Source: Candidatus Gastranaerophilales bacterium
Lineage (GTDB): Bacteria; Cyanobacteriota; Vampirovibrionia; Gastranaerophilales; Gastranaerophilaceae
DNA: 64,000 nucleotides
Assembly (NCBI GenBank): GCA_944327225.1
Contig: CALVGZ010000001.1
Location: 62,001 to 126,000 of the forward strand
Direction: 5' to 3'
In this document: positions 49,027-56,866 of the stretch, one piece after another
How the letters are laid out: the number at the start of each line of letters is the position of its first letter
How positions within the stretch are numbered: the first letter of the stretch is position 1
The notes under the pieces: model-generated
Told to the model about the DNA's origin: nothing
Database searches by the model: none
The model's input: only the letters and a program-made list of their open reading frames with translations
Translations under genes and position numbers: made by a program

Positions 49027-50328
49027 ATGTTAAATTCGGAAGTTAATGATTACTATCGAAGTTATTTCGGTTCCTATTTTGCTGATTATTTAAAAAACAA
49101 AGAGCAGCAAGACAGCAAATTAAATCTTATTTTATTTATCTTTATAATAAGTATTTTTCTGGCAAGCATAGGACTTTCTAAGCCAATATTTGCAAAAACT
49201 GACCCTAATTTAATCAAAACTGCAAATACAGGTCAGGAGATATATCTTTATAAGAATTTTAAAGAAAATATAGAAAATAAATATGCAGGTTCTTATATAT
49301 CCTTTCCTTATCAAGGCGTAGCACATATTAAAAAAATAAAATATATCAATTCTAAACCAATTAAAATAAACATTATTGAATTAAACACTAAGGTAAATCC
49401 ATATTTAAAAATAAAACCGCAAATAGCGTCAGATAAATTAAATTCAAAAAGAACGGTCAGGAAAATAGCACAAAGAGATCAGGCAATAATTGCAATTAAC
49501 GGAGGATTTTTTAAACCAAGCACAGGTGTACCATTGGGAGCTTTGATGATTGATGGAGAAGTATTAAGCGGGCCAATTTATAACAGAGTGGGAATTGCAA
49601 TTTTTGAGGATGATAATAATACAAGTTTTAAAATGTCTAATATATATTTTGATATGACAGCATATAGCAATAATCATTCATTAAAAATAGACAATATTAA
49701 TCAACCCAGAATGCTTTCTACTTATACACTTTTATATACTTCAATTTGGGGTGAGTATTCTCCGCCACCACCAAAAAACGGATATAATATGTTAGTAAGG
49801 AACGGAAAAGTAATTAAAATTTCAGCAAATCCTGTTAAAATTGAAGGAAATGATTTAGTTATACAATCGAGCAAAGAAAAAATTTCAACAATAGGAAAAG
49901 ATAAGGAAATTAATATTAAAATTGAACTTCCTGATGAATTAAAAGGTGCAAGCCATATAATCGGGGCAGGACCATATTTAGTCAAAGACTCTGAAATTTA
50001 TGTAGATTATAAAGAACAAAAGCTCCAAGCAATTAGTGGAAAAAATCCAAGGAGTGCAATAGGCTATAATTCGGAAGGTGCTTTTATTATCGTAACTGTC
50101 GACGGAAGAGAAAAAGCTTCAGTCGGAATGACTTTATATGAGCTAGCAAAATTAATGAAAAGTTTAGGCTGTGAGTATGCCATGAACTTTGATGGTGGTT
50201 CGTCAAGTGCATTGTATCTAAACGGAAAAATAGTAAATAATGCGGTTAATTCAGAGGGTATCCCTGTTTCAAACGCTTTAGTCGTAAGTCAAATCAATCC
50301 AGATGAATTGCAGTTATCAAGCATTTAA
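49027..50328 (+). CDS. Phosphodiester glycosidase family protein (NAGPA-like)
   Basis: 433 aa. A 30-residue cytosolic start is followed by a membrane anchor (about 36-53, LFIFIISIFLASIGL) and an extracytoplasmic NAGPA domain (about 110-425). Family blocks include IIAINGGFFKPSTGVPLGAL, AIGYNSEGAFIIVTVDGR and the signature MNFDGGSSSALYLNG. Bacterial relatives act on, or bind, wall or exopolysaccharide phosphodiesters. The stop overlaps the convergent nnrD stop by 4 nt. Confidence 0.87.
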   Translation: MLNSEVNDYYRSYFGSYFADYLKNKEQQDSKLNLILFIFIISIFLASIGLSKPIFAKTDPNLIKTANTGQEIYLYKNFKENIENKYAGSYISFPYQGVAHIKKIKYINSKPIKINIIELNTKVNPYLKIKPQIASDKLNSKRTVRKIAQRDQAIIAINGGFFKPSTGVPLGALMIDGEVLSGPIYNRVGIAIFEDDNNTSFKMSNIYFDMTAYSNNHSLKIDNINQPRMLSTYTLLYTSIWGEYSPPPPKNGYNMLVRNGKVIKISANPVKIEGNDLVIQSSKEKISTIGKDKEINIKIELPDELKGASHIIGAGPYLVKDSEIYVDYKEQKLQAISGKNPRSAIGYNSEGAFIIVTVDGREKASVGMTLYELAKLMKSLGCEYAMNFDGGSSSALYLNGKIVNNAVNSEGIPVSNALVVSQINPDELQLSSI

Positions 50329-51224
50329 ATTGCAAATAATGCTTTAAATGCCAGAGGAATATACCTGAGTATATCTGAAGCCAGTACCGAATATTCGCTT
50401 AATGATTTTGAAGCAATTTCCCCTGCAAGTCCATGTAAATATACCGCACAACAGGCAGCATTTTCAAGTTGAATTCCTTGAGCACAAAATCCCGCAATCA
50501 TACCTGTTAAAACATCTCCGCTTCCAGCCTTTGCAAGTGCTGAATTACCGGTATGATTAATAAAAATTTTACCGCTTGGAATTGAAATAACAGTTTCATG
50601 ACCTTTTAAAAGAACTATGCAATCATATTCTCTGCTTGCTTCCCAAGCCCATTTTGCTCTATTTTGCTGTATTTCTTTAACATCAACTCCCATTAATCTT
50701 GATAATTCCATAGGATGGGGTGTTATTATAGAATTTAAAGGAAAGGAATAGTTTTTAGCTGCAGCCATTGCATTAATTGCATCTGCATCAATTATAATCG
50801 GAGTATATGAATTTCTGTTTTTCTTTATAAAATTATTAATTAGTTCGCTTACACCACCAATTTGATTTAATCCGCATCCAATTGCAATTACGTCATAATT
50901 TGCTATAGCACTAAGAAATTTTATTGCATCTTTTGGTATTGTACCGTATGTTGATTGACCTAAATCTAAATATGTAATGTCCGGGGTTTCAGATGCAGTT
51001 ATATTTACAACATCAGAACAGCTTGCAAGCATAGTATATCCGGCACCTACTCTTAATGATGCAATAGAACTTAAATATGCAGCACCTGGATATTGACAAG
51101 AGCCGGCGATATTTAATACATGTCCAAAAGTACCCTTGTGAGAATTTTGAATTCTTTTAGGTAACATATTTAAAATTATTTCTTTTCCTAGAACTTGTAT
51201 GTCTGCTGATTGTTTTTTAGACAT
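50325..51224 (-). CDS. nnrD: ADP-dependent NAD(P)H-hydrate dehydratase
   Basis: 299-aa repair enzyme converting NADHX/NADPHX back to NAD(P)H. Blocks include HKGTFGHVLNIAGSCQYPGA (about 29-48), VITPHPMELSRLMG-type SIITPHPMELSRL and the ATP/ADP site GNSALAKAGSGDVLTGMIAG. Only the dehydratase part is present; the NnrE epimerase domain is not fused. It is the last gene of the minus-strand envelope operon, 9 nt after trmL. Confidence 0.93.
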   Translation of the reverse strand: MSKKQSADIQVLGKEIILNMLPKRIQNSHKGTFGHVLNIAGSCQYPGAAYLSSIASLRVGAGYTMLASCSDVVNITASETPDITYLDLGQSTYGTIPKDAIKFLSAIANYDVIAIGCGLNQIGGVSELINNFIKKNRNSYTPIIIDADAINAMAAAKNYSFPLNSIITPHPMELSRLMGVDVKEIQQNRAKWAWEASREYDCIVLLKGHETVISIPSGKIFINHTGNSALAKAGSGDVLTGMIAGFCAQGIQLENAACCAVYLHGLAGEIASKSLSEYSVLASDILRYIPLAFKALFAI

Positions 51225-51233
51225 TTTTCTCCT

Positions 51234-51695
51234 TTATAAATTAATGTTTAACTGTCTTATGGCTTCATACACTGCTATTGCAACCGAATTTGATAAATTC
51301 AAACTTCTTGTATCTTTTTTCATTGGTATTGTAGCACAATAATTCTTGTTTTTATTTAAAATTTCTTCAGGAATCCCTCGCGTTTCCGGTCCAAATACAA
51401 AAAAATCGCCTTTTTGATATTTAATATCAGTATATTTATTTTTTGTTTTTGTAGTGAAATAATAAAAATTTGCATGTGCATTTCGATTAATTAAATCATC
51501 AAGCGATGGGATTTGTTCTATCTCAAGTTTATCCCAATAATCAAGTCCCGCTCTTTTTAAAAATTTATCAGACAAACTAAAACCCAATCTACCGACTAGA
51601 TATAATTTAGCATCACAACATGCACATAGACGTGCAATGTTTCCGGTATTTTGCGGTATTTCAGGTTCATATAACACAACGTTTATATAACTCAC
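51234..51695 (-). CDS. trmL: tRNA (cytidine(34)-2'-O)-methyltransferase
   Basis: 153-aa SPOUT methyltransferase modifying the wobble base of tRNA-Leu. The start YEPEIPQNTGNIARLCACC, the region KRAGLDYWD, and the knot sequences FVFGPETRGIPEEIL and IPMKKDTRSLNLSNSVAIAV are family hallmarks. It overlaps the phosphatidyltransferase gene by 4 nt. Confidence 0.95.
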   Translation of the reverse strand: MSYINVVLYEPEIPQNTGNIARLCACCDAKLYLVGRLGFSLSDKFLKRAGLDYWDKLEIEQIPSLDDLINRNAHANFYYFTTKTKNKYTDIKYQKGDFFVFGPETRGIPEEILNKNKNYCATIPMKKDTRSLNLSNSVAIAVYEAIRQLNINL

Positions 51696-52315
51696 TCTTT
51701 TTCCTCAACAAAAAAACGTTTTGATTCGATAATAACGGGCAATCCTCTTAATACACAAAAGGCAACAGAAATAAAAACACATATATTTCCGACTAAAAGC
51801 ACGTTTTCTTTAATTGCATATTCCAAAGGAAAATGTCCTGCAATTAAAAAGAAAAAAGCAACAGCCTTGCACACTGCGTATGTAAATCTACAAAAGTTTG
51901 AAGCTACAATAAATTTAGCAATTTTACCTTGCATCATTGTAGTTTTTCCAAAAGCAGTGTATCCTTTTTCAAATGCTAATGTTCTGAGTGAATCTGTTAT
52001 TATACCTCTGGTTAGAACAATAATTGGTACTGCTACATTTACCCAGCCTAATGCACAAAAACTGACCCAAAAAACATTTTCAACAATTCTATCACCCATA
52101 ATATCAAGTAAAGCACCTAGTTTGGATGATATATTTAATTTTCTTGCGAGAAATCCGTCAAGTCCGTCAAACCACATTAAAATAGCGGTTAAAAAAAGTG
52201 CTAGAACATAAGAATATTGACAATCTGAGCAGTATAGTAGGCCAACTACAATAAAAACAAAAAATATACGTGACAGAGTCACAATATTTGCAAGATTTTT
52301 TCTAATATTTTCCAT
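51692..52315 (-). CDS. CDP-alcohol phosphatidyltransferase
   Basis: About 207-aa integral membrane enzyme. The signature DGxxDG/AR...G...D...D is complete as DGLDGFLARKLNISSKLG followed by ALLDIMGD. About five membrane segments. It probably makes phosphatidylglycerophosphate (PgsA-like), but related enzymes use other alcohols. The ATG at 52315 has a GAGGGG box overlapping the end of lpxB; an ATG 12 nt earlier is possible. Confidence 0.85.
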   Translation of the reverse strand: MENIRKNLANIVTLSRIFFVFIVVGLLYCSDCQYSYVLALFLTAILMWFDGLDGFLARKLNISSKLGALLDIMGDRIVENVFWVSFCALGWVNVAVPIIVLTRGIITDSLRTLAFEKGYTAFGKTTMMQGKIAKFIVASNFCRFTYAVCKAVAFFFLIAGHFPLEYAIKENVLLVGNICVFISVAFCVLRGLPVIIESKRFFVEEKE

Positions 52316-52316
52316 A

Positions 52317-53432
52317 TTACCCCTCATTTAGCTCTTTATAAATTATATTTGCTACATTTTTTGCACAGTCATTTGAAGTTAATAATTCTTTTGTTTTTTT
52401 ACAACCCGAAATGATTTTATTTTTCTTTGTTTCATTGTTTAGTATTTCAATTGCACAGTTAGCAATTTTTCTTGAAGTTGCGTCATACATCAGAAATTCA
52501 TCGACATAATCTTCTCCGGTAATTATATTAACCAGGCATGCTTTCTTAATGTTTCTGACGATCAAATATACTATATAAAATAACAGTGGTCCCCTGTATG
52601 CAATCAGCATTGGTTTTTCATACATTGCTGCTTCAAGTGCAACTGTACCTGATGTAAGTAGTAATAAATCGGAATAAGCCAGCAATTCATAGTTTTCATT
52701 TTTTATGGTTTTGTATTTTACCTTGAAGGCGTTGTCATTTAAACTTTTAGCCTTTGAAAAAACAATTTGAATATTCCTCTGTGATTTTTCAATTAAGTAT
52801 GCTGCTTTTTCAAATATTTTTAACATAAATTTTATTTCAAAAATTCTTGAACCTGGAAATATAGCAATTAATTTTTTATTTATATCCAAATTATGTCTTT
52901 TAAAAAATTCTTCTTTGTTGTTACATTGTGGAATTTCTGAAATTATAGGATGTCCAACAAACTCGGCGTTTATATTGGCATCATCATAAAATTTTTTTTC
53001 AAACGGAAAAATGGTTAAGACTTTATCAATATTTTTTTTGATTGTTTTAAGTCTGTATTTCCTTGAAGCCCAAATTTGCGGCGGAATGAAATAAAAAATT
53101 TTAAAACCTTCTTTTTTTAGTGCTTTTGATATTTGCAAATTAAAGGCTCCGTAATCTACTAAAAGAATTAAATCAGGTTTAAATTCATTTTTAAGATAGC
53201 TAACAATTTTTACTCCTAAAGATAAATGGTTGACTATGTTTTTAAATGTCAAACCCACTTCACCCATTTTTTCATGGTTTATTAAAAGCTTAACTCCCTC
53301 GCTTTCAAGGTTTGATTCCCCAACGCCTTCAATTATAATATCCGAATAAAGTTTCTTTATTTCATGCACAACTTTTGCTGCATGAACATCCCCGGAATAC
53401 TCCCCTGTTATAATAAAAATTTTTTTTGTCAT
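52317..53432 (-). CDS. lpxB: Lipid-A-disaccharide synthase
   Basis: 371-aa GT19 enzyme condensing UDP-2,3-diacylglucosamine with lipid X. The start IFIITGEYSGDVHAAKVV, the central FIPPQIWASRKYRLKTIK and LIAIFPGSRIFEI, and LLLLTSGTVALEAAMYEKPM are diagnostic. It abuts lpxI with no spacing, so substrate supply and use are encoded together. Evidence for an LPS-type outer membrane. Confidence 0.96.
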   Translation of the reverse strand: MTKKIFIITGEYSGDVHAAKVVHEIKKLYSDIIIEGVGESNLESEGVKLLINHEKMGEVGLTFKNIVNHLSLGVKIVSYLKNEFKPDLILLVDYGAFNLQISKALKKEGFKIFYFIPPQIWASRKYRLKTIKKNIDKVLTIFPFEKKFYDDANINAEFVGHPIISEIPQCNNKEEFFKRHNLDINKKLIAIFPGSRIFEIKFMLKIFEKAAYLIEKSQRNIQIVFSKAKSLNDNAFKVKYKTIKNENYELLAYSDLLLLTSGTVALEAAMYEKPMLIAYRGPLLFYIVYLIVRNIKKACLVNIITGEDYVDEFLMYDATSRKIANCAIEILNNETKKNKIISGCKKTKELLTSNDCAKNVANIIYKELNEG

Positions 53433-54254
53433 CTATATTGCCACTATTACCATTTTATGCTTATTTGCATATTCAACCATTTTGTCTTGATTGACTATTA
53501 TTGTTTCTCCGCTTTCAAGAGCAAGAACATTAGCACCGTATTTGCGCATGATTTTAATTGTTCTAAGTCCAACAGCTGGTATATCAAAGCGTTTATCCTG
53601 TGCTGGTTTTGAAACTTTAACAACAATTGCATTTTTTCTTCGGGCAAGCTTACATCCTCTTTTAATACACTTGTCTGTACCTTCAATTGCTTCAATAGCC
53701 ATAATCATTCTGTCTTTCATTACAACAGATTGACCAATATCAAGTCCGCCCATTTCTTTTGCTATTTTATAGCCGTATTCTATGTCTGATTTTTGTGTTT
53801 CTGTAGGTTCCAGTTTAGTTAATACACCTCTTTGTATCATTAAATTTTTGATAAATATTGTTTGATCCAATATTGTAATTCCGATTTCTTCCATCTGTTC
53901 TATTATTTTTAGCATTATAGCGTCATCGTTTAGTTTTTTCATTTGCTTTAAAAGACTAATTGCCGTTTTATCAAGTTTAGGTCTTTTAATAAGCATTGTT
54001 TTTGAAACCTTACCGAGAAACGTTAATTGTTTAATGTTTTCATCTTTTAAAAATTTTTTAATTTTTTCGACTTGACCAGGGCCAAAGGAAACAACCTTAG
54101 AACAGTATTTTTTTAATTCCTTACAATTATCTGATGAAAGCGATATACAAACAATTTCAAAACCGTTTTGTAGTGCACTTTTTGCCATTTGTACCGGCAA
54201 AAAACCGTCACCGGCTATTAAACATTGTTTATGCTCTAAAACTATATTTTCCAT
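53433..54254 (-). CDS. lpxI: UDP-2,3-diacylglucosamine pyrophosphatase LpxI
   Basis: 273 aa, the LpxI (DUF1009) type that replaces LpxH in many non-enteric bacteria. Blocks include AGDGFLPVQMAKSALQNG at the start, LTFLGKVSKTMLIKRPKLD (about 99), GLDIGQSVVMKDRMIMAIEA (about 172) and FDIPAVGLRTI near the end. It hydrolyses UDP-diacyl-GlcN to lipid X for LpxB. It abuts lptA upstream and lpxB downstream. Confidence 0.95.
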   Translation of the reverse strand: MENIVLEHKQCLIAGDGFLPVQMAKSALQNGFEIVCISLSSDNCKELKKYCSKVVSFGPGQVEKIKKFLKDENIKQLTFLGKVSKTMLIKRPKLDKTAISLLKQMKKLNDDAIMLKIIEQMEEIGITILDQTIFIKNLMIQRGVLTKLEPTETQKSDIEYGYKIAKEMGGLDIGQSVVMKDRMIMAIEAIEGTDKCIKRGCKLARRKNAIVVKVSKPAQDKRFDIPAVGLRTIKIMRKYGANVLALESGETIIVNQDKMVEYANKHKMVIVAI

Positions 54255-55241
54255 TTATAAACTAAACTCCATTGAATTTTTATTATTTGAATTTGTAGTT
54301 CCTTGTTCAATATTTGTCTTTACATTGCCAACTGCTTCAAATGTTTTCGGGTTAACCGTCATTGTAATTTTATCAGCTTCAACCGAATTTATTCCTTTTT
54401 CAACAATTTTTGATCGCCCGATAAAGATGATTTTTTCTGGTTTATTTGTCGTTGAATTTATGTGCATTATTGCTTTAGGCCCATCTGCAACATAATCTGC
54501 GTATTTAACATTTACTTTCCCTGTTGCCATCATTGTGTTGGATTTTCTGTCATATTGTTGGCTTCTTGCATTAATTATTACCCTGTCGCCATTATCAAAA
54601 GTGACATCCGATAAAGTATTTCCGGAAACTATTATATCTTGTCTTAATTTTGAATATTGAATATTATCACCTTTGATTATGCTCTTACCTTGCTTTATCA
54701 TGGCTCTTGATTGTAATTTGATATTTTTAACATCACCATTTTTATCTGTTAAAGCATAAGCATTGTCCGACGTTGCAACCATATCCTCATAATTAATTAC
54801 AACAGAACCTATAGCCTTCATCAGATTTGTGTTTGTATCATACTCCTGTGTATTGGCTGTAATAATAATTGTTGGTTTTTTATCTTCTAAAACATTAGTT
54901 TGTGAGCTTCCTTGAGCAGTTATAACCTTTTTTATAAGTGAAACCTTAATAATATCAGCCTTTACTTCGTGTTTTTTGTTTCCTTTTATTTGATATGCAT
55001 AAGGTTTATCGAAAAAAGTTGCAAGTGACGGCTTTTTTGTTGCAGGTTCTAAGTCCAATTCTGCTCTTGGAGATTTAACAATCACGTCTCCCACTTGAAC
55101 TTTTACATCACCTGTAAAGTGTCCTTTATTTGAATCCATGTTGATTTCTTGTTTTTTAGATTCTATTGTAATTGCAAGAACATTTGCCGAAAATAAAATT
55201 AATATTGTAAATATGATTATATTTGTATGTATCTTTCTCAT
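54255..55241 (-). CDS. lptA: LptA/OstA-type periplasmic LPS transport protein
   Basis: 328 aa, roughly twice the enteric LptA length. It has a signal peptide (about 6-23, ending ANVLA). The rest is a repeated beta-jellyroll: MDSNKGHFTGDVKVQVGDVI at the start, then blocks such as EYDTNTNLMKAIGSVVINYE and QYDRKSNTMMATGKVNVKYA. These repeats suggest two OstA units. It would bridge LPS across the periplasm. It sits 21 nt after lptC. Confidence 0.87.
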   Translation of the reverse strand: MRKIHTNIIIFTILILFSANVLAITIESKKQEINMDSNKGHFTGDVKVQVGDVIVKSPRAELDLEPATKKPSLATFFDKPYAYQIKGNKKHEVKADIIKVSLIKKVITAQGSSQTNVLEDKKPTIIITANTQEYDTNTNLMKAIGSVVINYEDMVATSDNAYALTDKNGDVKNIKLQSRAMIKQGKSIIKGDNIQYSKLRQDIIVSGNTLSDVTFDNGDRVIINARSQQYDRKSNTMMATGKVNVKYADYVADGPKAIMHINSTTNKPEKIIFIGRSKIVEKGINSVEADKITMTVNPKTFEAVGNVKTNIEQGTTNSNNKNSMEFSL

Positions 55242-55262
55242 AATACCTAATTTAGCATAAAA

Positions 55263-55853
55263 TTAAAATTGTGTATATTTTTTCTTGGCATCATCATCAG
55301 CATACAGCTTAACAATAGCATTTCCGATTATTTTAAAATTGGTTAATGTAGAATTAAAAACAGCTTTCTTTGACTTGGTAACGATTTTATTGTTTTGAAT
55401 ATACTGGACATTTCCGTTTGCGAGTATATCTTGTCCTTGACCTTGCCAAATTAATTCATCAGCATATAATTGCGAACCGTCTCTGCCTACAATTAAATTA
55501 TTTCCGTTTAAAATAACTTTTTTACTTTTTTCATCGTAGGTACCTTTATTTGAGGTAAAGCTGACGGCAACCTGTTCTTTATCGTCATAAAAATTTCCGA
55601 TTACATCGTTTAATTGAACGCTATTATTTTCGGAATTATATTCACCTGATTTAGCGTAAAATTCCCAATATTTTTTTTCGTTTCTTGTTTCGGTTGCAAT
55701 AATATTTTTGACAATTGCATGTTGATTTTTCATTGATTTATTGGAATTGTTTTTTCTTACCGTTCTTGTAATAAACCAAGACCAAACAATTCCCCAGCCA
55801 ATAATAAGTATCAGAATCAAAATTGATAATTTAATTAATTTCTTTTTGCTCAT
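55263..55853 (-). CDS. lptC: LptC-like membrane-anchored LPS export protein
   Basis: 196 aa. One membrane anchor (about 8-27, KLSILILILIIGWGIVWSW) is followed by a periplasmic LptC-type beta domain. KKYWEFYAKSGEYNSENNSV and ISFTSNKGTYDE-like VSFTSNKGTYDEKSKKVI mark the family. LptC links the inner-membrane LptBFG transporter to LptA. lptB, lptF and lptG are not in the window. Confidence 0.87.
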   Translation of the reverse strand: MSKKKLIKLSILILILIIGWGIVWSWFITRTVRKNNSNKSMKNQHAIVKNIIATETRNEKKYWEFYAKSGEYNSENNSVQLNDVIGNFYDDKEQVAVSFTSNKGTYDEKSKKVILNGNNLIVGRDGSQLYADELIWQGQGQDILANGNVQYIQNNKIVTKSKKAVFNSTLTNFKIIGNAIVKLYADDDAKKKYTQF

Positions 55854-55899
55854 AAAAAAATAATATCACAAATTGAATTTTGAATTTTATAATTTAACT

Positions 55900-56706
55900 T
55901 TATAAATAGCATTTTTTATCGCAATCAGCGACTCCTGCATACAATTCAACGTATTGTTTAGCAGGACTTGAATCAATTTTTGTTAACAAGACTTCTTCAA
56001 CTTGGAAAAAGCCAACTTCTGCAGACATTTCAACTTCAATTCTGATTGGTTTTCTTTCACCTTTACAAATACTGATTCTATTTATGGCATTTGCGGAATA
56101 TTTATGTATATCACCTACTTTTGGGCTGCTACTTATGGCAAGGGGAATTCTTGCTCTGCCCTTTGTCATATCGCATCCGTCTGCAATAAGAACAATTCCG
56201 GCTTCTATTGAATGAATTTTTCTGGATGACATGTGTCCAACTATTGATTCAATTGTTAGAGCTTTTATAACGGTTCTTCTTTGTAAATCATCGGGAAATA
56301 TATTCAATAGAGTTCTTTCAATTATCGGTTGAGCCAAAATTACAGACATATCTTCATGTCCCTGTCTTGAAATAGCCATTCCAAGATCATGCATTGAACC
56401 GGCTAAAATAACTGCACACATACTGTCATCAAAATTTCCCGCCTCTTCTTTTTCTAGAGATGTTTTAATTTCTGATTTTTTTAATATATTTAACATTTTG
56501 ATTGCGTTGAGAGCAACCTGCCTCATATGTACCGGCCCATGATCATTAAAGCCAAGTCTTTTAATTGATACAATGTTTGCATATTCTTGAAGATATTGCA
56601 GTTCTTCATCTGCAAACAAAATTTTTACAAGTTTTGTACAGGTTTCATTATCTTCAAGTCTTTTTAAAATTTTATTTTCAATAGAAATTTCTTTTGCTGA
56701 TTTCAT
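55900..56706 (-). CDS. HD-domain phosphohydrolase
   Basis: 268-aa soluble metal-dependent HD protein. Ligands are visible as H56/H60 in NDHGPVHMRQV, H106-D107 in GSMHDLGMAIS and H117 in RQGHEDM. Later ADGCDMTKGRAR probably closes the site. Many such proteins cleave phosphate from nucleotides or act on cyclic dinucleotides; the substrate is unknown here. It heads the minus-strand LPS operon, 46 nt before lptC, with an AGGGT box. Confidence 0.82.
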   Translation of the reverse strand: MKSAKEISIENKILKRLEDNETCTKLVKILFADEELQYLQEYANIVSIKRLGFNDHGPVHMRQVALNAIKMLNILKKSEIKTSLEKEEAGNFDDSMCAVILAGSMHDLGMAISRQGHEDMSVILAQPIIERTLLNIFPDDLQRRTVIKALTIESIVGHMSSRKIHSIEAGIVLIADGCDMTKGRARIPLAISSSPKVGDIHKYSANAINRISICKGERKPIRIEVEMSAEVGFFQVEEVLLTKIDSSPAKQYVELYAGVADCDKKCYL

Positions 56707-56866
56707 ATTTACCCTATATACCTTTGTTTATATGATAACACATTTATTGAAAATTTGATGTTATGTAATTTATTAAGTTTTATAAAGTATAATTTTTGAT
56801 AAATATCAATTATATATTCTATATATTTTTTATATATATAGGATAAGAGAAATAAGAATGTAATCT

